DNA of 16,106 nt from Modestobacter sp. (GCA_025965635.1 JAOPWO010000338.1:1-16106), one strand, 5' to 3'; counted from the stretch's first letter, positions 6,035 to 12,451 are shown. Numbers and translations are program-made. Notes: a model not told the origin generated them from the letters alone.

Positions 6035-7521
6035 CGCGCGACTGCCGGCACCGGCAGCTCCGGCGCGCGGCGGGGCGCGGTCTCGCGCTCCCAGGCCCGG
6101 CCGAAGCGGAGCAGCGCCTTCTCCGCCAGCGGCTTGCCGAGCACCTCCAGGCCGACCGGCAGGCCGCCGCCGGTGAAGCCGGCGGGCACGGTGAGGGCAG
6201 GCAGCGACGTCTGCGAGGCGATGACGGTGTTGGTGGGGAAGGTCAGCGCCGTCCACTTCCCGGCGGCGAGCTCGTCACGGGTGGGCGGGGGCACCTGCAC
6301 GGTCGGGTAGACCAGGACGTCGACCCCGGCGTCGGCCATCAGGGTGAGCAGCCGTCGGCGCCACTCCTCCTGGCGCAGCCGCTTCCGGTGGTACTCCGGG
6401 TCGTCCTCGGGGTCCTGCGGGCCGGCGGCGATGTCGTCGATCAGGTCGTTGAGCGGGTGGAAGACGCCGCTGGCGTGCACCTCGTCGAAGCTGTGCACCG
6501 GCGCGGTGGGCCGGGCGCCGAGGAACGCGGTGAGGTCCTGCTTGGACTGGGTGGTGTACAGCGACGTCCCAGCGATCCAGTCGGCCAGGTCGCCCAGCTC
6601 GATGCCCTCGACGACCGTTGCCCCGCCGGCGGCGAGCCGGCCGATCGCGGCCCGCACCACCTCGTTGACCTGGTCCGCGTCCGGGCCGGTGCCGAAGGCG
6701 TCGGCGAGCACCCCGACCCGGACGTCGGACAGCTGCGCCCCCTCCAACGACGCCAGGTAGGTGCCGGGATCATCGGTGGTGACGCAGATCGAGGTGTAGG
6801 GGTCGCGGGGGTCGTAGCCGGTGATGACGTCGAACAGGGCGGCGACATCGGCGACGGTGCGCCCGATCGGGCCCGGGGTGTCCTGGAAGTGCACCAGCGG
6901 GGAGAAGCCGGTGCGGCTGACCAGGCCGGTGGTCGGCCGCAGGCCGAAGAGGTTGGTGAAGCTCGCCGGCAACCGGATCGAGCCGCCGGTGTCCTCCCCC
7001 ACCCCGATCAGTCCGAGGTCGGCCGCGATGCCCGCGGCGGTGCCGGCACTCGAGCCACCGGGCTCGCGGGCCAGGTCGTAGGGGTTCTTGGTGTACCCGC
7101 TGCGGGAGGAGAAGGAGAACCAGCCGGCGGCGAAGTCGCACATCGCCGTCTTGCCGAGGACGACGGCGCCGGCGGCGCGCAGCCGGGCGACCACGGTGGC
7201 GTCCTCGGCGGGGACGTGGTCGGCGAACAGCGCCGAGCCGAAGGCGGTCGGCAGGCCCGCCGTCTCCGCCTGGTCCTTCACCAGCACCGGGACACCGTGC
7301 AGCGGACCGTGGAACTCACCGCTGCCGGCGTAGGCCGCGTCCAGCGCCTCGGCGTCGGCCAGCGCCTGCGGGTTGACCGTGACAACGGCGTTGATCATGG
7401 GGCCGGCGGAGTCGAGGGTCTCGATCCGGTCGAGGTACCAGCGCGTCAGCTCGGCGCTGGTCAGCGCACCGGTGCGCACTCGCTGGTGGAAGTCGGCGAT
7501 GGTCAGTTCCGCGAAGGACAT
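6031..7521 (-). CDS. Amidase-signature family hydrolase (first of the cluster)
   Basis: This 496-residue amidase-signature enzyme has the triad in VPVLVKDQ (K82), PGGSSAGTAAG (S157) and GEDTGGSIRLP (S181), and the C-terminal GLPVGLEVLG block. The N-terminal helix reads ELTIADFHQRVRTG, and the region after residue 270 is long and acidic, unlike the second amidase of the cluster. The ATG at 7519-7521 has AGGAG 7 nt upstream, the best ribosome binding site among the structural genes, as fits the first gene after the regulator. Its TGA overlaps the pxpA ATG. It cleaves an amide in the cytoplasm, with unknown substrate. The tight coupling to the LamB/YcsF gene suggests consecutive steps, for example hydrolysis of an amide produced by ring opening (inference). 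AtzF-type allophanate hydrolase is an alternative, but the C-terminal domain of that enzyme is not present. Confidence 0.88.
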   Translation of the reverse strand: MSFAELTIADFHQRVRTGALTSAELTRWYLDRIETLDSAGPMINAVVTVNPQALADAEALDAAYAGSGEFHGPLHGVPVLVKDQAETAGLPTAFGSALFADHVPAEDATVVARLRAAGAVVLGKTAMCDFAAGWFSFSSRSGYTKNPYDLAREPGGSSAGTAAGIAADLGLIGVGEDTGGSIRLPASFTNLFGLRPTTGLVSRTGFSPLVHFQDTPGPIGRTVADVAALFDVITGYDPRDPYTSICVTTDDPGTYLASLEGAQLSDVRVGVLADAFGTGPDADQVNEVVRAAIGRLAAGGATVVEGIELGDLADWIAGTSLYTTQSKQDLTAFLGARPTAPVHSFDEVHASGVFHPLNDLIDDIAAGPQDPEDDPEYHRKRLRQEEWRRRLLTLMADAGVDVLVYPTVQVPPPTRDELAAGKWTALTFPTNTVIASQTSLPALTVPAGFTGGGLPVGLEVLGKPLAEKALLRFGRAWERETAPRRAPELPVPAVAR

Positions 7522-7535
7522 GGCGGTGCTCCTGT

Positions 7536-7561
7536 CGTGTTCGGGGGGCGTGTTCGGGGGG
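7536..7561. repeat. 13-bp perfect tandem repeat before the first amidase
   Basis: The unit CGTGTTCGGGGGG occurs exactly at 7536-7548 and 7549-7561, in the 110-bp gap between the regulator and the first amidase, just upstream of the amidase ribosome binding site. A pair of direct repeats at this place could bind a regulator or simply be a duplication. No -10 element is obvious next to it. Confidence 0.85.
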
Positions 7562-7589
7562 CAGGTCGAGCCCTGGGCGTGCGGGAGCT

Positions 7590-7615
7590 GCCGGGGACCC
7601 CGTGCGGATCCCGGC
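7590..7615. other. Hairpin in the gap between regulator and first amidase
   Basis: GCCGGG (7590-7595) pairs with CCCGGC (7610-7615), and an additional G-U pair lengthens the stem. The loop itself contains GGGGACCCC. It lies 17-42 nt after the regulator's stop on the minus strand. It could act as a weak terminator or attenuator that lowers expression of the structural genes relative to the regulator. The stem is short for a terminator. Confidence 0.3.
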
Positions 7616-7631
7616 TGGAGGGGTGCGTCGG

Positions 7632-8357
7632 TCAGTCGACGGGGAGGGGCGGGAGAGCCCTGCTGCCGCGGCCCGGCTCACGCTGCGGCGCGCGCGAGGT
7701 GGCGGTGAAGGTGGCCGGGAAGGCCTCGGCGACGGTGCGGGCCGTGTACTCGAGGTGCCAAGCGGTCTCGTCGAGCAGGCCGGGGAGGTCGCGGGCCTCG
7801 ATGCGGCGGAGGATCTCGAGGTGCTGGCGGTGGGCCTCACCGAACTCGTCGACGGTGGAGGCGTAGATGGACATGTACGGCTCGACGCGGTCCCAGACGT
7901 TGCGGATCAGGTCCAGCAGGTGGGGGCTGCCGGCGCACTCGTAGAACCGCTCGTGGTACCGGCGGTTGAGCTGCCGCCAGCGATCCTTGTCGAGGTGGTC
8001 GTCGTCCATCTCGTCGAGCACCGCACGCAGCTCCGCGAGGTCAGTGGTGGTCAGCCGGGGCAGTGCCCACTCGGCCGCCAGCTGCTCCAGCCGCAGCCGG
8101 ATCTGGAAGACCTGCACCACCTCGTCGGAGCTGAGCGAGACGACCGTGACGCTGCGGCGCTCGAAGACCACCAGTCCCTCGGACTGCAGCTTCTTCAGCG
8201 CCTCACGCACCGGCATGGTGCTGACCCCGAGGGTGTCGGCGAGCGACCGGATCGACAGCCGGCCGCCGGGCCGGAGCACACCGGTGGTGATCCCGGTCCG
8301 CACCCGGTCATAGGCCTCGTCCGCGACCGTCGGGACGGTGATGGCGTCACTGCTCAC
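7632..8357 (-). CDS. GntR-family transcriptional regulator, FCD (FadR/VanR) subfamily
   Basis: This 241-residue regulator has an N-terminal winged helix-turn-helix at about residues 28-72 (GGRLSIRSLADTLGVS, then MPVREALKKLQSEGLV). The C-terminal helical FCD effector domain spans about 78-212. Likely metal or ligand-binding positions of the FCD domain are N131, H135 (NRRYHERF), H179 and H201. Such regulators usually repress a nearby catabolic operon and are released by its substrate or an intermediate. The start is GTG at 8355-8357 with GGAGG 6 nt upstream. It is the first gene of the minus-strand cassette and probably controls both itself and the amidase-pxpA-permease-amidase-formamidase genes. 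An inverted repeat directly upstream is the best operator candidate. The last 20-30 residues are Arg/Pro-rich and outside the domain. Confidence 0.92.
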   Translation of the reverse strand: MSSDAITVPTVADEAYDRVRTGITTGVLRPGGRLSIRSLADTLGVSTMPVREALKKLQSEGLVVFERRSVTVVSLSSDEVVQVFQIRLRLEQLAAEWALPRLTTTDLAELRAVLDEMDDDHLDKDRWRQLNRRYHERFYECAGSPHLLDLIRNVWDRVEPYMSIYASTVDEFGEAHRQHLEILRRIEARDLPGLLDETAWHLEYTARTVAEAFPATFTATSRAPQREPGRGSRALPPLPVD

Positions 8358-8369
8358 TGCGACCTCCGT

Positions 8370-8388
8370 CTGTGATGTGTGATCACAG
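8370..8388. promoter_or_regulatory. Probable GntR operator, 7-5-7 inverted repeat
   Basis: CTGTGAT (8370-8376), spacer GTGTG, ATCACAG (8382-8388) is a perfect inverted repeat 12 bp upstream of the regulator start. It also contains the 10-bp palindrome TGTGATCACA at 8378-8387. Position just downstream of a plausible -10 fits autorepression by the GntR protein. The TGTGA..TCACA halves look CRP-like, but the gap is 7 nt rather than 6. Confidence 0.55.
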
Positions 8389-8397
8389 TAGGAAGCG

Positions 8398-8426
8398 ATT
8401 GTGACGCGGAGGGAACGCGTTGTTAC
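8398..8426 (-). promoter_or_regulatory. Candidate promoter of the GntR/amidase operon
   Basis: On the minus strand GTAACA (8421-8426) and CACAAT (8398-8403) are separated by 17 nt and match the -35 and -10 consensus at 4 of 6 each. The expected start of transcription, near 8391, falls right before the inverted-repeat operator. A second perfect repeat, TTACG-GGTG-CGTAA (8423-8436), overlaps the -35 and might be another binding site. The stretch is less GC-rich than its surroundings. Confidence 0.35.
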
Positions 8427-8448
8427 GGGTGCGTAAACCTCGTACCGG

Positions 8449-8483
8449 GCACGGGCGACCCGGCTCGGCCGGGTCGCCGGTGC
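8449..8483 (-). terminator. Strong hairpin terminator after the ABM gene
   Basis: GGCGACCCGG (8454-8463) and CCGGGTCGCC (8469-8478) form a perfect 10-bp stem with a 5-nt loop. GCAC/GTGC (8449-8452 and 8480-8483) extend it after a G-G mismatch. It begins 9 nt after the ABM stop and isolates that gene from the GntR operon. There is no T tract. Confidence 0.7.
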
Positions 8484-8492
8484 ACTCGGCGG

Positions 8493-8813
8493 TCAGTCGA
8501 CGCTGAACTCCCCCATCGTGTCCCAGCCCTGTCCGTCGACCTGGCGGCTGATGATCTTCGGGGTGGACGCGAGGGCCTGCGGCATGTCCTTCATCGCCTG
8601 GGCGAAGTGCTCGCTGTTCACGTGCGGGCCAGCGCCGTCGTCGGTGAAGGCCTCGACCAGCACGAACGTGTGCTGGTCCTCCAGGCTGCGGGACCACTCG
8701 AACCACAGGTTGCCCGGCTCGGCCCGGGTGGCCTCCGTGAAGGGCCGGACGAGCTCTGGCCACCGGTCGGTCCACTCCGGCTTGGTCTGGAACTTGACGA
8801 CGATGAAGTACAC
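8493..8813 (-). CDS. Small antibiotic-biosynthesis-monooxygenase (ABM) domain protein
   Basis: This 106-residue protein has one ABM/YgiN-type ferredoxin-like domain: VYFIVVKFQTKPEW at the start, the RPFTEATRAEPGNLWFEWSR block and then TFVLVEAFTDD. Such dimeric cofactor-free proteins act as quinone or polyketide monooxygenases, and many have no known substrate. The start chosen is GTG at 8811-8813, because the domain begins right there and GGAAGG lies 8 nt upstream. An ATG at 8889-8891 would add 26 residues without domain character. Its own promoter and terminator can be proposed, so it is a single-gene unit divergent from the GMC operon. The shared divergent spacer suggests a link with the GMC oxidase (inference). 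Confidence 0.85.
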   Translation of the reverse strand: MYFIVVKFQTKPEWTDRWPELVRPFTEATRAEPGNLWFEWSRSLEDQHTFVLVEAFTDDGAGPHVNSEHFAQAMKDMPQALASTPKIISRQVDGQGWDTMGEFSVD

Positions 8814-8849
8814 GGCAGGGCCTTCCCGGTGGTCGACGACGACGGCGCC

Positions 8850-8878
8850 ATGCTGGACAGCTGCCCGGCCACCGTCAA
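8850..8878 (-). promoter_or_regulatory. Candidate promoter of the ABM gene
   Basis: On the minus strand TTGACG (8873-8878) is 17 nt from CAGCAT (8850-8855). The -35 matches the consensus well and the -10 poorly. It would give a leader of about 30 nt before the ABM GTG. Confidence 0.35.
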
Positions 8879-8890
8879 CTCGGGCCGGCA

Positions 8891-8919
8891 TTGGCAGCCG
8901 GCGGACACCGACCTAGTGT
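8891..8919 (+). promoter_or_regulatory. Promoter of the GMC oxidoreductase operon
   Basis: TTGGCA (8891-8896) and TAGTGT (8914-8919) are separated by exactly 17 nt and match the vegetative -35 and actinobacterial -10 patterns. Transcription would begin near 8926, leaving a leader of about 36 nt with AGGAG before the GTG at 8962. Confidence 0.6.
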
Positions 8920-8932
8920 GACGGCCATCACC
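8917..8932. promoter_or_regulatory. CRP/FNR-like palindrome overlapping the -10
   Basis: TGTGA-CGGCCA-TCACC has the 5-6-5 layout of CRP-family sites (TGTGA N6 TCACA), with one mismatch in the last base. The core GTGA..TCAC is a perfect palindrome around GGCC. Because it covers the end of the -10 and the expected start point, binding would be expected to repress. A GlxR/Crp-type or other regulator is possible. Confidence 0.5.
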
Positions 8933-8961
8933 CGACACCGTCGTCGCGAGCAGGAGCCGCT

Positions 8962-9543
8962 GTGACCCAGGACGCCGTCCGGCAGCAGTCCGACCCTCAG
9001 CGGGCCGAGCAGGAACCCACCGACCTGCAGGTCGACACCAGCGCCCACACCGACGAAACCCCGGGGGGCGGAGCGCAGCTCGCCGACTCCGGCCGCACCC
9101 GCCGGTTGCTGGTCCGGCTGCTCCAGGTCGCCTATCCGCACGAGCGCTTCCCTGCCGGGCCCTACGAGCGGACCGCCGCGGCGATCGTGGACGCCGCCCG
9201 GGCCGACGCGGCCGACGGCCGCGCCATCACCCGGGGTCTGGCCGGCCTGGATCGCGCGGCCGGCGGGGACTTCCTCGCCCTGGACGACGCAGCCGCCGAG
9301 ACGCTGCTGCGCGACCGCGCCGACGAGTACTTCTTCCGCCGCATCCGCAGCACGGCCGTGGTGGCGCTCTACGACAGCGCGGACGTCTGGGAGCTGCTCG
9401 GCTACGAGGGCCCGTCCTTCGACCGGGGCGGCTACCTGCACCGCGGGTTCGACGACCTGGACTGGCTGCCCGGTGCCCGGGTGGACGAGTACGCCGGCGA
9501 GCCCCGCGTGGAGCTCGTCGAGTCGGAGGAGGCGGCGCGATGA
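8962..9543 (+). CDS. Gluconate 2-dehydrogenase subunit 3-like protein
   Basis: This 193-residue protein resembles the small (gamma, subunit 3) partners of GMC-type dehydrogenases. Evidence is its size, its place directly before and coupled to a GMC flavoprotein gene, and a helical middle ending in VVALYDSADVWELLGYEGP and GYLHRGFDDLDWLP. In known complexes the small subunit assembles or exports the flavoprotein and passes electrons to a membrane cytochrome c. Here the first 45 residues are hydrophilic and low in complexity, with no Tat or Sec signal visible, so export would need another explanation. No cytochrome gene is in the window. The start is GTG at 8962-8964 with AGGAG 7 nt upstream. 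The stop overlaps the GMC start as ATGA. The family assignment rests partly on context. Confidence 0.65.
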   Translation: MTQDAVRQQSDPQRAEQEPTDLQVDTSAHTDETPGGGAQLADSGRTRRLLVRLLQVAYPHERFPAGPYERTAAAIVDAARADAADGRAITRGLAGLDRAAGGDFLALDDAAAETLLRDRADEYFFRRIRSTAVVALYDSADVWELLGYEGPSFDRGGYLHRGFDDLDWLPGARVDEYAGEPRVELVESEEAAR

Positions 9544-11132
9544 CCACGGCCGAGGTCGCCCGGTACGGGGCACCGATCGAGCGGGACGAGCCGGTGGTGG
9601 TGATCATCGGCTCCGGCGCCGGCGGCGGGACGCTGGCCTACGAGCTGACCCGGCAGGGCGCGACATGCGTCGTCCTGGAGGCGGGCCCGTACCTGACCGC
9701 GGACGACTACGTGAACGACGAGTGGGAGGCATTCGGCCAGATGGCCTGGCTGGACATGCGCACCACCTCGGGGAGCTGGCGGGTGGCCCGCGACTTCCCC
9801 AACCTCCCGGCCTGGGTCGTCAAGGCGGTCGGCGGGTCCACGACGCACTGGTCGGGTGCGACGCCCCGGTTCATGGCGCACGAGTTCACAGCCCGCACCA
9901 CCTACGGCCAGGTGGACGGTGCGAGCCTGCTCGACTGGCCGATCACGCTGGAGGAGCTGGCGCCCTACTACGACCGGGCCGAGCAGGCGATGGGCTCGAC
10001 CCACCGGCACGGCCGCCCGGCGCTGCCGGCCAACAACAACTACACCGTGCTCGCCAACGGGGCGGAGAAGATCGGCTACCGCTACTACGCCACCGGCCCG
10101 TACGCGACCAACGCGACGCCCTACGATGGCCGGCCCGCCAGCATCCAGGACGGGTTCAACTTCCAGGGTGACAAGAGCGGGGCCAAGTGGTCGACGCTGG
10201 TGCGCGAGATCCCGCGCGCGCTGGAGACCGGCCACCTGGACCTGCGGCCGGACTGCCAGGCGGTCCGGATCACCACCGACGCCGCGGGCAAGGTCGACGC
10301 GGTCGAGTACCTCGATGCCGCGGGCGCCCTGCAGCGCCAGGCGGCCCGGGTGGTCTGCGTGGCCGGCAACTCGATCGAGACGCCGCGGCTGCTGCTGATG
10401 AGCGCCTCCGGACAGCACCCCGACGGGCTGGCCAACTCCTCGGGGCAGGTGGGCCGCAACTACATGCGGCACCTGACCGGGTCGGCCTATGCGCGGTTCG
10501 AGCGGCCGGTGCGGATGCACCGGGGCGAGACCATGGCCGGGATCGTCGCCGACGAGGCCAGGCACGACACCTCGCGGGGCTTCGCCGGCGGCTTCTACCT
10601 GGAGACCCTCTCCCTCGGTCCCGCCTTCCTCGCCAGCTTCCTGGAGCCGGGGGGCTGGGGCCGGGAGTTCACCACCTGGATGGACTCCTACGACCACATC
10701 GCCGGGATGTGGATCGTCGGCGAGGACATGCCGCAGCCGGGCAACCGGATCACGCTCAACACCGACGTACAGGACCAGCACGGCCTGCCGGTGCCGAACG
10801 TGCACTTCGACGACCACCCCAACGACGTGGCCATGCGCTCGTACGCCTACGACGCGGCCGACCAGTTGTACGGCGCCGTCGGGGCACTCGCCGTCCACCA
10901 CACACCGCCGTACCCGTCGACGCACAACCTGGGCACCTGCCGGATGAGCGCCGACCCGGCCGACGGGGTGGTCGACCGTTGGGGACGCGCGCACGACGTC
11001 CCCAACCTGTTCGTCAGCGACGGCTCGGTCATGACCACGGGCGCGGCCGCCAACCCGACGCTGACCATCGTGGCGTTGGCCATCCGCCAGGCCGAGCACC
11101 TGCTGGCAGAGATGCGCCAGGGCACCCTCTGA
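9540..11132 (+). CDS. GMC-family FAD-dependent oxidoreductase
   Basis: This 530-residue flavoprotein oxidises an alcohol or sugar-type hydroxyl group. The ADP-binding fold is at VVVIIGSGAGGGTLAYEL (GxGxxG at 24-29), followed by VVLEAG (E47). The substrate domain spans about 190-430. The C-terminal GMC pair is visible as THNLGTCRM (H462) and AANPTLTI (N505). The N-terminal WVVKAVGGSTTHWSGATPRF block is typical of the gluconate/sorbose/choline branch, and the whole fits the large subunit of bacterial gluconate-2-dehydrogenase-like enzymes. Its ATG overlaps the stop of the preceding small-subunit gene, supporting a two-protein complex. No signal peptide is present. A strong hairpin lies 7 nt after the stop. 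The substrate is unknown; gluconate itself is not shown by the sequence. Confidence 0.9.
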   Translation: MTTAEVARYGAPIERDEPVVVIIGSGAGGGTLAYELTRQGATCVVLEAGPYLTADDYVNDEWEAFGQMAWLDMRTTSGSWRVARDFPNLPAWVVKAVGGSTTHWSGATPRFMAHEFTARTTYGQVDGASLLDWPITLEELAPYYDRAEQAMGSTHRHGRPALPANNNYTVLANGAEKIGYRYYATGPYATNATPYDGRPASIQDGFNFQGDKSGAKWSTLVREIPRALETGHLDLRPDCQAVRITTDAAGKVDAVEYLDAAGALQRQAARVVCVAGNSIETPRLLLMSASGQHPDGLANSSGQVGRNYMRHLTGSAYARFERPVRMHRGETMAGIVADEARHDTSRGFAGGFYLETLSLGPAFLASFLEPGGWGREFTTWMDSYDHIAGMWIVGEDMPQPGNRITLNTDVQDQHGLPVPNVHFDDHPNDVAMRSYAYDAADQLYGAVGALAVHHTPPYPSTHNLGTCRMSADPADGVVDRWGRAHDVPNLFVSDGSVMTTGAAANPTLTIVALAIRQAEHLLAEMRQGTL

Positions 11133-11139
11133 CCCCGGA

Positions 11140-11177
11140 CGGCGCCGGCTCCTGCCGTGAGGCGGGGGCCTGCGCCG
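11140..11177. terminator. Terminator of the GMC operon (probably bidirectional)
   Basis: GGCTCCTGCC (11147-11156) pairs with GGCGGGGGCC (11161-11170) around a GTGA tetraloop, with two G-U pairs. After a C-U mismatch the stem continues with CGGCGC (11140-11145) and GCGCCG (11172-11177). It starts 7 nt after the GMC stop and is equally 7 nt from the stop of the possible small minus-strand gene, as expected for a shared terminator of convergent genes. Confidence 0.75.
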
Positions 11178-11184
11178 GGACCGG

Positions 11185-11307
11185 TCAGGCGGTGGGGGCC
11201 TCCAGCGGCGACGTGGTGACCGTCACCGTCGTCCACCGGTTGCGGTGCTCGACCTGGTCGGCGACGGCCACCTGCTCGCCCCGGTAGCGCTCCAGGAGCA
11301 GCCGCAC
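11185..11307 (-). CDS. Possible 40-residue protein of unknown function
   Basis: From a GTG at 11305-11307 to a TGA at 11185-11187, all 40 sense codons end in G or C, a strong sign of real coding in this genome. The signature is lost upstream of the GTG. The peptide starts VRLLLERYRGEQVAVADQVE and continues HRNRWTTVTVTTSPLEAPTA: a charged half followed by a Thr/Val-rich half, with no membrane segment. GGAGG lies 10 nt before the GTG, rather far. The strong hairpin at 11140-11177 is placed symmetrically between its stop and the GMC stop. It would be divergent from the mreB-like gene. I do not recognise the sequence. It could also be the surviving 3' end of a longer decayed gene, because a neighbouring frame upstream (ARPLARLEAGVA) looks coding too. 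Confidence 0.45.
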   Translation of the reverse strand: MRLLLERYRGEQVAVADQVEHRNRWTTVTVTTSPLEAPTA

Positions 11308-11415
11308 GCCACCCCGGCCTCCAGCCGGGCCAGGGGCCGCGCCGGGGCAAGGCCTGGACCGGGTACCGGCGCACCCCCCAGACTGGTGCGGCAGCCGGCG
11401 GTCAGGAGGCACCGA

Positions 11416-12405
11416 GTGGAGCTCGGCATCGATCTGGGCACCGCGACGACCGTGGTGAGCGACGTCCGCCACGGCATCCTCTTCGACGAGCCGTCCGTCC
11501 TGCTCCTACGCCGGGACGGTGCACGGCGCGAACGCGTGCTCGCCGTCGGTCAGGACGCCGCCGACCTCGTCGGTCGGGCGCCGTCCGGGTTCGTCCCGGT
11601 GCGCCCGCTGGCCGACGGCGTCATCGTCGACCTGGAGACCGCCCGGTTGTACCTCCGCGCGGTGCTGCACGAGGTGGGGCGGCGGGCCTGGAGCCCCCCG
11701 GTGCGCGCCGTCATCGCCGTGCCGGTCGGCTCGACCGCGCTGGAGAACCGCGCGTTGCTGGAGGCCGCGGAGGAGGCGGGCATCCGCCCGGGGACCGCGC
11801 TGGACGGCGCGATCGCCGGAGCCGTCGGCTGCGGCCTCGACCCGCTGGAGCGGCGCGTGCACCTGGTCGCCGACATCGGGGGTGGCACGGCCGAGGCGGT
11901 GGCCTTCTGCTTCGGCGGGGTGCTGGCCCAGCGGACGAGCAAGCTGGCCGGTGACGAGATGACGCTGGCCGTCGGCCGGCACCTCCGCGAGACCCACCAG
12001 CTGCACGTCGGTGAGCGCGAGGCCGAGGACCTCAAGATCCGGGCCGGCACGGAGCCGGACGGACCGCTCGTCGTGCAGGGACGGGACGCCGCCACCGGCC
12101 GGCCGCGGCTGGCGACGGTGCAGGCCGCCGAGGTGGGCGAGGCCGTGCGGCCGATCGTGGAGGAGGTCGTCCGGACCCTCGCCGCGTGCCTGGACGACCT
12201 CGCTCCCCAGGCGATCGCCGACGTGCTGGCCGAGGGGGTGCTGGTGTTCGGCGGGTCCTCGCAGGTCCGCGGCCTCCCGGAGGAGCTGGAACGGGCGCTG
12301 GGACTACCGGTCAAGCTCGCCGAGCAGCCACTGACCTGTGTGGCCGACGGCGCTGCCCGGGCCCTGCGGAACCGCCCGCTGCTGGCGGCCTACGGCCGCC
12401 GCTGA
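11416..12405 (+). CDS. mreB: MreB-like actin homologue (atypical paralogue)
   Basis: This 329-residue bacterial actin has phosphate loop 1 in GIDLGTATT (residues 4-12), phosphate loop 2 in VADIGGGTAEA (151-161) and the adenosine motif VFGGSSQVRGLPE near the C-terminus. MreB-specific stretches are DEPSVLLL, VLAVGQDAADLVGRAP, PLADGVIVDL and PLTCVADGAARAL. In rod-shaped cells MreB filaments guide the RodA-PBP2 wall elongation machine at the inner face of the membrane. The usual IEEPMAAAIGAGL segment reads LDGAIAGAVGCGL here (residues 129-141), so both conserved glutamates, one of them implicated in ATP hydrolysis, are replaced by Asp and Gly. The GTG at 11416 follows AGGAGG with a 6-nt spacer; an upstream extension lacks actin sequence. 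It converges on the SEDS-PBP fusion gene with 46 bp between the stops, an obvious functional link. No terminator is visible in that gap. Confidence 0.88.
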   Translation: MELGIDLGTATTVVSDVRHGILFDEPSVLLLRRDGARRERVLAVGQDAADLVGRAPSGFVPVRPLADGVIVDLETARLYLRAVLHEVGRRAWSPPVRAVIAVPVGSTALENRALLEAAEEAGIRPGTALDGAIAGAVGCGLDPLERRVHLVADIGGGTAEAVAFCFGGVLAQRTSKLAGDEMTLAVGRHLRETHQLHVGEREAEDLKIRAGTEPDGPLVVQGRDAATGRPRLATVQAAEVGEAVRPIVEEVVRTLAACLDDLAPQAIADVLAEGVLVFGGSSQVRGLPEELERALGLPVKLAEQPLTCVADGAARALRNRPLLAAYGRR

Positions 12406-12451
12406 GGCAGGAGCGGAACGACCGCGGAGGCGACCCCCGGGGGCACACCCT

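Noticed and set aside
8371..8387. CRP site upstream of gntR (TGTGA ... TCACA)
   Set aside because: The half-sites are 7 nt apart instead of 6. The perfect 7-5-7 repeat fits a GntR operator better.
8493..8891. Longer ABM protein starting at the ATG at 8889-8891
   Set aside because: The extra 26 residues lack domain character and would cover the proposed promoter. The GTG at 8811-8813 has a good ribosome binding site at the domain edge.
9432..11099. Minus-strand open frame of 555 codons opposite the GMC gene
   Set aside because: It is a Val/Arg/Gly-rich shadow. The plus strand has the complete GMC motifs and a promoter.
12406..12451. Terminator between the convergent mreB-like and fusion genes
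   Set aside because: Only CCCCCGGGGG without a loop and a 5-bp repeat are present, not a convincing hairpin.
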